Source of the DNA: Sialis fuliginosa
Lineage: Eukaryota; Arthropoda; Insecta; Megaloptera; Sialidae
Direction of reading: 5' to 3'
DNA: 64,000 nucleotides
NCBI GenBank assembly: GCA_961205875.1
Contig: OY540819.1
Location: 7,008,501-7,072,500, forward strand
Position 1 is the stretch's first letter. Each line of letters begins with the position of its first letter. Shown piece after piece: positions 10,996 to 22,745 of the stretch. A program made the position numbers and the translations under genes. Below the pieces are notes generated by a model. The model had not been told where the DNA came from, ran no database searches, and was given only the letters and a program-made list of their open reading frames with translations.

Positions 10996-11299
10996 GTAAG
11001 TATAATAAAATTTTCGCAAATATCTCAAAAACTATTATTGAAACAAAAAAAAATTCAATGGTAAATTAAAAAACAGATAATAAATTAATTTGTATGTAAA
11101 ACGTATCGGAAAATTAACGTTTTCTCGATTTTCTAATTTAATGTATAAAGTGAAAGTGATATACTTTGCTCTAGCACTTTAAAATTTCACATAGTAATTT
11201 AGGTGCTAACTACCCGACCTGCATAATAAATGGTATCTTAAAACATACAAAACAAGAATAAATATTAAATTACACCAGTACTCCCGGGAAAAAATGATA

Positions 11300-11810
11300 A
11301 TATATTAGCATATATTATAAGAGCCAACCGGTAAGATATGCTGAGGGCTTCATTTTGGCACGATCCAAGAATATATTGGTATATATTATATTATATTTTT
11401 ATATATTGTAATGTATTAATATGTTAATATATATATGACAATATATTATTATATATATTTATACCTTGTTATATATGTTAAGATATAAATATATGTCATA
11501 ATATATAGTAATATATTCTCGGATCGTGCCAAAATCAGGCCCTCAGCATATATTAGTGTATATTATAATATATACTTATATCTTGTTATATATGTTAAGA
11601 CATTAATATATATCATAATATATACAAATATATTCTCGGATCGTGCCAAAATCAGGCTCGAGCATATATTATCATATATATTTATACCTTGTTATATATA
11701 TTAAGATATAAATATATATTATAATATATACTTATACCTTGACATATATAATAATTTATTAAAATGTATTTTTATGTTTTGTAATATATGCTGGGGGATC
11801 CAACTAATTA
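11300..11810. repeat. AT-rich tandem/palindromic array, 117-bp period
   Basis: GGATCGTGCCAAAATCAGGC occurs at 11521 and again at 11638, a 117-bp step, separated by TATATA-type sequence. An inverted copy lies at about 11340-11375 (CTGAGGGCTTCATTTTGG, then CACGATCC), so the left part forms a palindrome centred near 11445. Confidence 0.85.
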
Positions 11811-12068
11811 TTATATATCCTGACACCCCCAACGGAAATCGTCCACACACACGAACCTTGGAACTCGTACTGGACCTATAAATAATGAAAATAGAAAAAA
11901 TGGGTTTTTTAAAATAAAAATACAAATTCCCTGAACTGAATTTATTATACTGTGAAAATATTCATAAATAATACCATACAAATCTACATTCATAAAGTTA
12001 GACATAAAAAAGTTATAATCTTAAAAACTAAAAAATACTGAATTTGTTTTTAACTTGATTTATATCTA

Positions 12069-12751
12069 CACTTATCCAAAAAATTAAAGGAACAAACAAT
12101 TACAACTTTTTTTTAAGTGTTTTTTGAAGAACTGTATCTCTGTGAAAAATGGTCATAAAAACACCTGGCAACATTAGTCTTCCCATCAATATTTGTAAAG
12201 TAGCGATAGATTTACTAAAAGACCATAAATAGTCAATTTTTTGTACTTTTTCAAACTAATGGTGAGGGTAAAAAATTTTTTTTTTTTTTTTGTAGGAAAT
12301 GTATTCAAGTTTTTAAAAGTGCCCTTAAATTTACTGTTTAATCATTAGTTGCTGATATATTGATAATCGAATACAAAAGAATAATTTTTCATTTAAAGTC
12401 AGATATCTCGGCAAAAAAAATTGAGAGGGACCAAAACACAAAAACAAATTAAAGCTGAATAAACAAGTTAACTGACCAATGCATTGGTTTAACTAAAAAA
12501 AAATTTCCCGAGCCTGTGGACCCTTAAAAAAATTTAAAAATAGAAAAATTTTTGTGTCCCACTATTTCTTATGATTGCGTGATAACCGTAACTCAAATAA
12601 AATTATGCTAAAAAATCTCAAAACTAGAAACTTGAAGCTTTAAAATGTTTTTTTTTTAATTTCGATACGACCATTTTTCAGAGATACAGCTCTTCAAAAA
12701 ACACTTAAAAAAAATTGTAATTGTTTGTTCCTTTCATTTTTTGGATAAGTA
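12069..12751. mobile_element. Tc1/mariner-like element with ~90-bp terminal inverted repeats
   Basis: The left end CACTTATCCAAAAAATTAAA pairs with the right end CATTTTTTGGATAAGTA. The pairing continues for about 90 bp through AAAAACACTTAAAA and GAGATACAG to a shared ACCATTTTT block. TA lies outside both ends. The 680-bp interior has homopolymer runs and no transposase frame. The 'GAAAGGAACAAA' block also occurs in the giant foldback at 25789. Confidence 0.85.
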
Positions 12752-12881
12752 TATAAAAAAAACTATGTTTTAATGGAATTCCATATATTAAAGCAAATAC
12801 TCAATAATAATAAGTATTTAAAAAATATATCTCATTTATATTAATAATTCAATAAAAGTAAAATATTATAAATACACACTA

Positions 12882-13077
12882 ACGTCCAATATTATAAAGG
12901 AGCTCGCAAAATTTGCAAGCTTGCAAACACTTTCAAACGAGGTATCATACCTTTGTTTTTACTTCCTATGCAACTATTTGTCAAAATCTCCAATAGAACT
13001 GTCATATAAGTTTGATACCCCAATTGAAAGTTTTTATAAGCTTGTAAATTAACAAGCTCCTTTATAATACCGGACAT
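12882..13077. mobile_element. 196-bp MITE, 'TATTATAAAGGAGCT' family, copy 1
   Basis: Terminal repeats of about 60 bp share GTCCNNTATTATAAAGGAGC and, further in, an AAACACTTTCAAA-type block. A second copy of 326 bp is at 22746-23071. The frame at 12892-13122 (minus) runs through the element and is not a gene. Confidence 0.8.
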
Positions 13078-13113
13078 AAGATAAATTCTTAATAACAAAT
13101 TTTTTTTAAAAGG

Positions 13114-13884
13114 TACTGGCACCAGTCTAGGACAACACAGCAGTGGTGAATATTTTAAAATTAAATGTACTGAAATAGAAATATCCGTTGATGTTTGATT
13201 ACTGCCGTTACTGGATATTAATCTATATTTTTTATAACTGTCTTACAGCGTAATTTGACAATTCATCATTTTGTTTAAAAATAGTGGACAAATAAACGGC
13301 AGACTATCAAGAAAAATGTATTTTTTATGTAAATGATTAGTGAAGTGAATATATTTAAAACATTTTTATGGAATTAAAATAACTGTTATAATGAAATTAA
13401 GAATTTCTTTTATGATATTTATATTACAAATTTATCCACAAAGATGTAAAAAAATTAAGAAAAGTTGTTTAAGTTGATAAAATTAAATCAAATTATAATA
13501 TTTAATAATTTAAATCGTCCCGTATTAACTTTTTTATATCAAAAATATACAAAGAAAGAAATGAAAAATTAGTGATCGGTATTTACGATTTTGTATGAAT
13601 TGAGAGTAAAATTTAAAAAAATTTAATAACTTGATCAAGTGTTCACCACTGGGTGCCCATTACTGGTTTTATGTTGTTCACTATTGGAGAAAAAACATAA
13701 ACGAAATAATAAGCTATAAAAAAAGAATATATATCTGCGGACTTTGGTAATTAAATTGATTTAATAAAGGGGTAGTTAATTGTTTCATTAGTAACATGAG
13801 TTTATGAGAATTACAAAAAAGAAGTCCATCAATCCCAAAAAACAGTAAAACTTGCTTTTAAAATGTCCCAGACTGGTGCCTGTA
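13114..13884 (+). mobile_element. 'TACWGGCACCAGTC' MITE, copy 1 (771 bp)
   Basis: The left end is TACTGGCACCAGTCTAGGAC; the right end, reversed, is TACAGGCACCAGTCTGGGAC. Internal blocks such as CTGTCTTACAGCG and GCGGACTTTG recur inverted at 19404-19922. The ends suggest TA target duplication of the Tc1/mariner sort. Confidence 0.75.
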
Positions 13885-15065
13885 TATTTAAATTTATAAT
13901 CTTTTCTTATAAATAAAAAAATATTAACTGTTATAAATATTGACTTATCTTAATCGACACTACGAGTATCTCCCCTCTGCAAACAACTTGTATTAAAATA
14001 AAACTATGTTCCCTTATTACATATTCTTGCAATGTTAATTGTTAATAATTTTCCACTGTATACTTGTTTATTTCTTTATATTGTTATAAATTTCCAATTC
14101 TTGTAATTAGTCCCTTCAACATTTCATTTGTCTTTATAAGTAATTATATATGTTTTATACTTTTAATAAAATTTGTACGCACTTAATGCATTCGCTGTCT
14201 CTTTTTTATTCACAAGTATTTAATGCACCATCTCTTTCTAACGCATCGCTTTCTATACTTCAAAAATGTTACTTCTTCTTGCATCATATTTCTGCTGCTC
14301 TCAAATATTTATTTATTCTTTAATCTTTATTATTATACTTTTTTAATGATTTCACTTATATTTAATTCACTACATACATATATATATAATAATATTTACT
14401 TCTATATTCTATTACTGGCTTTTTCTATTATATTTGTTTACACATAACCACTTTTCACGTTTTAATAAAACTACTTTTTATTATATTCACTTTCAAAATA
14501 CTCTTCTTCATTTAATTTTAATTTCTTTACTCTTTTTTAACATTTATACACTTTTTAAAACTATTATTTATACTTCTTTTTAACATTATGTCTTAACTTA
14601 ATGACAGCATTCTGATTATCTTGAAAATGGCTTCCCTTTGTCAACTACCGCACATGCGTCGAACTAATTTTATATGTACAACAGAAGTTTTAAACAAACA
14701 TAACAGTGGTCTTTCAATCTTTCTGTAACTTATTTACAGTGCGTACACAAATTTTGAGGATATGGCTGTAATGCAGTTTATTGCCCCTTCCATATTAATG
14801 TTTGATCTATTAATATCCCTAAAAAGTTTATTTCCTTATTGATGTAAAACTATCCATTTAGAGAGTTGGGCATTATTTAGTAAATTTTTTTATTTGATTG
14901 AAAAATTGACGATTAACAATTAAATTGCATTTCTTATTTGCAACTAACGATTAATAACAGTATTTTGTAATTGCTTAATTTCAGATTTAATTAAAATAAA
15001 AAATTTACAGTTAAACTTTTGTCTGCCTGTACTTTAACGTAATAATATAATTATGATGCATAGTG
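13885..15065. other. T-rich unassigned DNA
   Basis: From about 13960 to 14600 the plus strand is strongly T/C-rich with few G, a marked strand asymmetry. Two loosely similar pieces occur, CTTAATGCATTCGCTGTCTC and ATTTAATGCACCATCTCTTT. The frame at 14223-14447 is a by-product of this composition. No gene was found. Confidence 0.6.
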
Positions 15066-15096
15066 GGAGGTTATTGAATTAATTTAAAAAAACGTT

Positions 15097-15632
15097 CAGA
15101 CACGTATTAAGTGATATTTTAGGCCCGTATTGTTATATTACAAATACATATATACTGTATAGAAAACTAGTTTATAATTTAATTAATTTAAAAAAATTGT
15201 GGAGAAGCGTATTGAGTGATATTTGAGGCCCGTGTATTAAATTAATTAATAAATTCATAACTCGCCCACTGTCACAGATGAACGGTTCTAATTGGTCTCA
15301 ATCGATCCGGCGGGAAAAATACTTCGGGATTGTGGGGATGTGGGAGGCAAAACAACCCTCTATCCAGTACAGGAGTCGAGATATTTACGATTTTCTGTAA
15401 TGAATAAGTATAAGCGAAACAGAAAAATTAAATATTTACAATAAATACAGCATAGAAACATAAGATATTATTATTAAATTTAATAAAATGAAAAAAAGAC
15501 CAGACACGTATTAAGTGATATTTTAGGCCCATATTGTTAAAATAACAAATTCACATATACATATAATATATATAAACCTTGTTTATAATTTAATCCATTT
15601 AAAAGATAGAGGGTTGTTTTGCCCCCCACATC
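15097..15632 (+). repeat. Dispersed direct repeats enclosing an inverted-repeat pair
   Basis: CGTATTAAGTGATATTTTAG with a following GCCC occurs near 15102 and 15508, and a diverged copy near 15208. Separately, GTGGGAGGCAAAACAACCCT followed by CTATC (about 15339-15363) is matched inverted at about 15604-15628 with one mismatch. The frame at 15816-15998 (minus), downstream, is not recognised. Confidence 0.75.
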
Positions 15633-15639
15633 CTTTTAA

Positions 15640-16119
15640 TATTTGTTTGTTCTGAGGAAAGTTCTGTATTGCAAAATGTTTATTTTCCAGGGGTATCAAC
15701 TTAAAAAACGATAAACTTTATTAGTTATTGAAGCTTAAAAAGTGTGTTTCAGCCATTTTTTCAGTATAGCGAATAAACAAATAATTTTTTTTCAAAATGG
15801 ATACCTTAAAAGTAATTATTTAAATGTTAAAAAAATATTTGCGGTGAACGAGATTGAAGTATAATTTTTTGTTATAGATGTTATAAAGTAAGCTTCAATG
15901 GCCAATAGGTTTTTTGCTGATATTTTTATTTTCCTAGCTAACAGTTTAAAAAACCGTTGAAAAATACGGTTATATAAATTACATATCCATACTAACATTA
16001 TGTTTTATATTTATTTATGATATATTCTAAATTAGAGGTTGGTAACATTTAGAAGGGCACTAACAACAAAAATAAAAAAAAGTAGTATGAACAATATACA
16101 TATTTTCAGAACTTATGGC
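15640..16119. other. AT-rich unassigned DNA
   Basis: No gene, repeat family or motif is recognised between the inverted-repeat pair and the right-hand AT array. Confidence 0.55.
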
Positions 16120-17042
16120 TGATATATTTATTATGTATATTATTATTATATTATAATGTATGATTATCTATTATCATATATATCTATGTGCAAATATATA
16201 TAACAATATATTTTCGGAGCTGAGGGTTAATATATGTTAAGGTATGATAATATATTATCAGATATGTCTATATATTAATATATATAACGATATATTTTGG
16301 GCTCTGAGGGTTGATATATATATTAACACATCGCTACATATTATCAGATATGTCTATATATTAAAATATATAACGATATATTTTGAGCTCTGAGGGTTAA
16401 TATATATATTAAGACATCGCTATATATTATCAGATATGTCTATATATTAATATATATAACGATATATTAATATACATAACGATATATTTTGAGCTCTGAG
16501 GATTGATATATATATTAAGACATCGATATATATTATCAGATATGTCAATATATTAATATATATTACGATATATTTTCAGCTCTGAGGGTTGATATATATA
16601 TTAAGACATCGCTATATATTATCAGATATGTCAATATATTAATATATATTACGATATATTTAGAGCTCTGAGGGTTTATATATTTATTAAGACATCGCTA
16701 TATATTATCAGATATATTAATATATAAATATATATTATAATATATTCTTGCATCTGTAGACTGATATATACTGAGATATTACTATATATTATGAGATATA
16801 TTAATATATTAATATATATTTAAAATAAATGTATATTAAGACATAACCATATATTATCAGACATTTCTTTGTATAAGTATATATAACAATATATTTTAAG
16901 CTCTTTATATTAAGATATTACTATACATTATCAGACATATCGACATATAGTAATATATTTTTGGCTCAAAAATTAATATATTACCATATATAACGATATG
17001 CGAACATATCTTATAATATATCGTTATATATTATCATTTTTT
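16120..17042. repeat. AT-rich tandem array, ~86-bp period
   Basis: GCTCTGAG recurs at 16301, 16386, 16493, 16579 and 16665. Steps are 85, 107, 86 and 86 bp; the 107-bp step has an extra internal duplication of ATATATAACGATATATTA type. Between cores are TATCAGATATGTC and AAGACATCG motifs. The array decays towards 17042, where the CCCGGG end lies. Confidence 0.9.
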
Positions 17043-17049
17043 CCCGGGC

Positions 17050-18130
17050 TAAATTAATAAAGGTAATCCGATTATCTGCAACACTACCTACTAATATGTC
17101 AGAGAGAATTAATTTACTTATGCATGCATATATACTCATATAATGAAATATTTTATCACATCATTAGAATATAATGTAAAGATGACAATGAATAGCTATA
17201 ATCCTAAACCGGATATCCTTTTTTCAAGCTGCTCTTAAGAAGCTCATTTCCTTGTAAGCTTGCGCGAGATGACAATACTGAACTCTATTTTAACGTAGTA
17301 TAAAGATACGTGACATGCATATGTCGTTTGTTAATTCAATTGCTGAATTAAGATTTAACAAGTCAAGTATTCGTATATTGAATAAATTTATTTCTGATGA
17401 AAAACAGCCGAACTATTTTTCATGTAGGTAATAATGAACAATAAACATTTTAAATGTGTGCAAAAATTGCTTTTGATTTATAATTAATTCATCCATACCA
17501 ATGTAAGTAATTAATTAATTGCTTGATCTGATATAAAATAAACTCATTTTCTAAACTGACGCTTTTCTCAAAGGATATAAAAAATGTACCTTTACCAAAA
17601 GGTTTCATTTATTAGATAAGTGTCAAAGAAGACTCTTATCAGATATTCGCGTTTTAAATTTGTTTTAAATATACTCTGCGTATCAAAATAAATTGAAATA
17701 TTTCAAGGTAAATTTTTAATTTATAAATCAGATTCACATTTATCAAATTTTGCTTCAATATCAGGTGTTCAGTATAACACAAGTCTAGATATATATATAT
17801 ATATGGAAATCTAGACGTCAATAAAACATGCAATATAACTAATAATAGTCAAAACCAAGACAAAAATATATTTATATTTATAAATATCATCGATTTTTGA
17901 CAACGAACTCCACTCGGCGTGCTCTTACACTACTATTTTTGGTGGAATGTCAATCATTGGTATTTTTGATAGAATCGATAATTAATTATGTTTAGTGTTT
18001 GTTAAATATTACTGTCCAAATATTTTTATTATAAATTAACGTACTTATTTACATATAAATCGATTTTTAAGTATATTTGCTTCTTTACCATATTCAAAGG
18101 ATAAAAGAAAGCTATAGAATCAAAGTCTTT
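17050..18130. other. AT-rich unassigned DNA
   Basis: No gene recognised. There is a short (AT)n run at about 17790-17804. The frame at 18029-18244 (minus) crosses into a diverged GTCY element. Confidence 0.55.
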
Positions 18131-18500
18131 AGTCACCAATTTCAAAATTTCTACATAATCTTTTCGTTCCAGATCGATACTTATACTTTCCATTCCGTGC
18201 TTTGTCTGTCTGTCCCCTAAATTCTTATTACATGTATAACTCATGAACTACTGAATGGATTTTAATTTAATTTAATTAAATAATTATAATAATAATTATT
18301 TTCTCAAAATATTTCAAGAAATGTCCATGTTACTTAAAAAATGTATTGAATCTTATTTGTAGAGCATTAAATTTTATATAAAAAAGGTCATTACTTCTTT
18401 TATAGTAAAATAATCAATTACAAAGTATATCTCATTTTGCAGAATTCAGTACGAGAAAGCATTGTGTCATCACTTGACAAATTAGTTAGAGTTCTGTATC
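18131..18500 (+). mobile_element. GTCY element, diverged copy 4
   Basis: It shares ordered blocks with copy 1 at lower identity: TTTCAAAATTT, CTTTTCGTTCC, TTCCGTGCTTTGTCTGTCTG, TGTATAACTCATGAACTACT, and a 3' part with ACGAGAAAGCATTGTG. The middle is shortened. It lies directly beside inverted copy 2. Confidence 0.6.
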
Positions 18501-18552
18501 TACAAACATTGTAAATAACTAACTAAAATCAAACTCATTTCATGAACGAGTG

Positions 18553-19000
18553 AAAAAAAACATCTGCCAAGTAAATGCACAGTGCTTCCTCGTGCTAAGT
18601 TCACTAAAACCGATAGTGTTCAGATAAATTGCCTGGCATTGGTTAACCATTTAATTTTTATACAAATTTTACTAAAAAATCTTAGTTCGAAATTTTTCTT
18701 AAAACGCACCTGAATATTTTTTCATATATTTTTAATTTTTTGACAATTTCAATCTAAACCATCCGACCAAGTTTCAATAATATCGGTTCAGTGGTTCATG
18801 AGTTATGCGTGTGACAAGGATTCAGAGGACGGACGGACACACGGACACACGGACAGACAGACAGACACGGAACGAAAAGTGTTTGTCTTGACGTGAAACG
18901 GATAAATCAATTTAAAATTTTGAAATTGGAGAACTTTTTTTTTTGTCTCAATCTGAAACGATCACATAGCTTCTCGTATCTTCGATATTGCGAGGAAGCA
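18553..19000 (-). mobile_element. GTCY element, copy 2 (internally deleted)
   Basis: On the minus strand it starts TGCTTCCTCGCAATATCG at 19000 and ends CAGATG plus a T run at 18553. It lacks about 350 bp of copy 1, including the 20-bp tandem repeat: the GTCGGATGG block joins directly to the TTTAGATTG block. Flanks differ from the other copies, so the ends are well defined. Confidence 0.85.
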
Positions 19001-19403
19001 ATAACATCGTTACACAAAACGACTAGCCATCATATGTTATTATGTACATAGGTACATACTCCACACAAACCACTAAATCTATATGCATGTATTAATGTTT
19101 AGTATATAATATGTAATAATGTAAACAGGCATAATCCATTAACGCACACAGGGCTTTCAGTAAAGTGTTAGTAACGTCAATCGTGTGTCTAATTGTGCTG
19201 TTGCAGCTGACATCGTCACGGAAACGGTTTTGCGCTCGATTTGACTAGCAACTAATTGTATATGTACAATATAATCAGGACTATCTCTTTAATTAATCGT
19301 TCAGAAATAAATAGTTTTTTTAAATCTTTTTAACAATTTTTAATATGAAAAATTTCAATAGAACATACCAGAAAAGTCTCTCCATTTAAAATATGAATAA
19401 ATA
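19001..19403. other. Less AT-rich unassigned DNA
   Basis: Positions 19140-19260 have nearly balanced base composition and match no repeat in the window. See the candidate exon at 19207. Confidence 0.4.
19207..19248 (+). other. Candidate short terminal exon (unverified)
   Basis: An acceptor-like tract (TTGTGCTGTTGCAG) precedes LTSSRKRFCARFD and a TAG stop; AATAAA follows at about 19306. Thirteen codons is too little to judge, but base composition is unlike the surroundings. Confidence 0.12.
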
Positions 19404-19922
19404 AGGCACTGACACCAGTTATGGCCGCTATAAAAGCAAGGTTTACTGATTTTGTGATCGACGGGTTTTTTTTTACAATTCTCATGAACTTATGTAACTA
19501 ATAAAACAAGTAACTCTATATTTAATCAATTTAATTAGCAAAGTCCGCAAATATAGTTTGTTTTTTAAATCATAACCATTTATTTTGTTGTAATGAGCAC
19601 GTAGTGATGGACACTTGCTAATGATAAATACTTGACACAAAAGATATAAAAAAAAGAATCATCAAATTTGAAACAATGTAAAGTAGTTGCTATGATTATA
19701 TAATAATTAATAAATAAATTATACTTATAATTAGTTTAAATGTCCACCATTTGAACACCTATTAGCCGATTGTCATCAAATCACGCTGTAAGACAGTTAA
19801 ATGTATACAGATTAATATTCAGAAATGGTAGTAATCAAATATCAACAAATATTTCTAATTCAGTACATTTAATTAAAAAATAGCCATTACTGGGATCATA
19901 TGCAGGACTAGTGCCAATACCT
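19404..19922 (-). mobile_element. 'TACWGGCACCAGTC' MITE, copy 2 (519 bp)
   Basis: The left end CACTGACACCAGTTATGG and the right end GGACTAGTGCCAATACCTT are imperfect versions of the copy 1 ends. The interior matches 13114-13884 in reverse order, including CTCATGAAC, CAAAGTCCGCA and CGCTGTAAGACAGTTA, with a deletion. Confidence 0.7.
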
Positions 19923-21021
19923 TGTATCATTTCAAAAAATATAGAAATTCGAAATCATTACACTAAAGTTGAGATCATTTTTTGTCCACTTTTATTTTTA
20001 AAGATACAACAATAACATTTACCAAAGTTATGAGATGAAAAATCTTTCAAATAAGAGTAAGCAAAATCTGTGCATTTTTACAAAAGATAATTCTACATCT
20101 ACACACCCAAAAACACGCACATCTGCTATGCGGAAAACAACTTTTCTTTACGTTTTAAGGGAGTTACAATCCGCATCTGTTCTTATCTCGGACATGATTT
20201 TTCAACGGTTATATAATACTTTTAGAACTTGGAAGTAAATAATTCTGTAGAAAAAAAATAAGAAAAAACATTTTAAATCTATACTTAACTACACTTTTTT
20301 GAACTGCGTCAGATTTTATCAGCAAAAATGTTTAATCTCATGAAATTTTTTGGTTGTTTTATAGTTTCATAATTATGCAAAAATCGCTTAAAAGTATAGA
20401 TTCTTATCTTTAAAATGGTTTCCTTTATAGTAATGTACGATTATTTTTACCATAATAATAGAGCTTTGAATTTTACCCATTTATTGATTCCTTAATTAAC
20501 TTGATAAATGTATAATCATTTTATAAGTAATCCCTTTTTTACTTTTTTCTACATTCAATCTCAAGTGGTGATTATAAAACATTCACTTTAAAAAAATCCT
20601 TACGCGTACAATAATAATCTAATCATTTTTAATGGTGTTGATCCATTTGACGTCACGACATATCATACGTATACAAACACCAAACGTTTTCACTCAATTG
20701 GATTACGATTTCATTAAATTATAATAAATCTCGCTTTCAGAAGATATTTTTCTTTTCGTCGCTATCCAATTTTTACATTATTAAAAATTCAAAAGGAAAT
20801 TTTTAAAGTTTTGTATACACACACAATTTTATTTTTAAATCGGAAACGATCATCAATCATTTTTATAGCATTTGGTATTATAATTATGAAGAAAAACCAT
20901 AGATACTATCACCAGTTTTTTAAGCTGACAATTAATTTAATAAAATAATAACTGAGATAACAAAATTTGATGATATTCGACATTTACTGTAGAATGAAAT
21001 AATTTAAATTTTAACTTTATC
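19923..21021. other. AT-rich unassigned DNA
   Basis: The ATG frame at 20035-20238 (plus) encodes 67 residues of mixed composition ending YNTFRTWK. It has no recognised domain and no clear splice or promoter context. Nothing else is seen. Confidence 0.5.
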
Positions 21022-21025
21022 TTAA

Positions 21026-21918
21026 GGGGTTAGGCTACTCTAGGATTTTCAAAAAATCGATTTTTTTATTGTTTTAAATGGTCTCTTAGGACCTCAAAAA
21101 TGATATCCAAAAAGATTATGGCCGGGAAATATCTCTAGGTACTTATTTTTCAAAGTATAGTACAAGACCGTCAGGTTTGTTTTTTATCGATAAATTTGTT
21201 TTGTGGTGAGTGTTATTGATTCGTTTTTATATTGAGTGACAAAGTGTATTGTGGTTAAAAAGGTGCAAAAGAGACACATACATACAGCAAGAGACCGAAA
21301 ATATCTGGAAGAAGACCGCTGGCATCGCGGATTAAAGGTATTGCAAAATTATTTATGATTTTCTACTACTCAAAACTTCAAACGCGTGTATCTCAAAACT
21401 GCATTTTTTAAGTTGGCCGGAAACATAACTCAGACAATTTTCAACCGATTTACTTGAAATATTGAATCTATCTTGAAAAATTGTCTATTATACGTGTACG
21501 TAGGATTTTTTTTTATATTGCATTCTTCATTAGTTATTAACAATTATCTGATGATTTTTTAGGCAAATTTTTCATTTTCCACTTTGGAAGTTCGCCATTT
21601 GGCCAAAAATTAATATATCGAAAAAAACCTACGTACTTCTATAGCAGTTATAATATAAAAAAAAAAATGGCTTATTATAATTAAAAAATTACAGGGGCTG
21701 TTTGTCCGGCCGTGGACCCAGAAAAAAACAGAGACATAATCGGAAAAACGCTGCACAGCCGTCATTTTGAAATTAATCATTTCAAAAAAATGTCTGTATA
21801 CAGTCACTGATATGTATAATAAATATTCTTTATTGGAATCTCAATTTATTTTGTAGTATTTCAGAAAAAAAATTCTAAAAAAAGCCTATTTTTTCGACCT
21901 CTAGAGTAGCCTAACTCC
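21026..21918. mobile_element. TTAA-flanked element, 893 bp
   Basis: TTAA lies at 21022-21025 and 21919-21922. The ends are GGGGTTAGGCTACTCTAG and CTAGAGTAGCCTAACTCC, which match at 17 of 18 positions when reversed. Known: TTAA duplication is typical of piggyBac-type transposition. No transposase is present; the small frame at 21610-21807 (minus) is unrecognised. It is a non-autonomous element of piggyBac type by inference. Confidence 0.85.
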
Positions 21919-21922
21919 TTAA

Positions 21923-22745
21923 TTACATAACATAGGTATATCTTTAATAAAATAAAAAATTATAAGTAGGGCATCACCACATGTGAATGAAGTATACAAG
22001 ATAATGTGAAAATGTTACGAATATTGAAATAATATCTAGAAATTCCTCCCTCCCTCAATCCCACTAAACGCGAAATATCCAGGAAGTAACCTCCCCCCCA
22101 CATTAAAAAAATGTACACTTGCGCTATTTTTGCAATATGAACTTTTTTTACCCTATTTGTTATTTCAACAATTATTATGCCAAAATATATCAGAAGCTTC
22201 ATATAAACAATAAATATGAGAAGAACACGTTCAAAATTTCAGCCAATATTTATTTTCATTTCATTAAATAAATATTTGACTTACTAATAGTACCCGAACA
22301 TTAAGCAATTAACGCTAAAGCTGACTGCGATGTAGCAGTTTTTTGTTGATTTTACGTTCATGTAATTAAATTAAAATCCAATTATGATCGCGTTACTTTT
22401 GGTAATTGTACATCGATGTTTATAAACATTTATAGTTGTTGTTGTCCATCACCTTTGATGTTTGAATTCACTATTAGATGACACATACCAAGTCAAAACA
22501 AATCGTTTATTACAATTGGTACATGTTGTGTTTATTTATGATTCAATAAAATTCGACGTGTTGGTTTTTTGTAAAATATTGCATGCGCTGTACAACAGAC
22601 ACTAGCAGTTTAGAAGAAAATTTATGTATTTGTATATCGATGGACTTATTATAAAAGGCCGTGACCTGTAAAATTTTTGAAATTGAGTTTTAGTTGAAAT
22701 CGAATTACTATGACATTTTACATCTACATAATTTTAAAAACTTTT
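21923..22745. other. AT-rich unassigned DNA with a C-rich patch
   Basis: A C-rich patch at about 22043-22100 (CCTCCCTCCCTCAATCCCAC, later a run of C) resembles patches at 42301 and 57641, probably transposon debris. The stretch 22340-22470 has homeodomain-like TAATTAAATTA, a palindromic ATGTTTATAAACAT and CACCTTTGATG; it could be regulatory, on motif resemblance only. Confidence 0.4.

Larger units (their letters stand above)
8690..11281. other. AT-rich unassigned DNA with two exon-like segments
   Basis: No repeat family is recognised apart from simple AT-rich tracts. Two exon-like segments lie here, at 9527-9669 (minus) and 10960-10995 (plus), and are listed separately. The ATG frame at 10303-10524 is hydrophobic and low complexity. 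Confidence 0.5.
11282..17049. repeat. 5.8-kb block with inverted CCCGGG ends and AT-rich arrays
   Basis: Left edge 11283 reads CCCGGGAAAAAATGATAATA. Right edge 17048 is the same sequence inverted, ending ATCATTTTTTCCCGGG. Just inside each end are AT-rich tandem or palindromic arrays (11300-11810 and 16120-17042) that share the CTGAGGG core. Inside lie three MITEs and a T-rich stretch. No transposase and no clear target duplication is seen. It could be one large non-autonomous element or two facing copies of one satellite. Confidence 0.5.
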
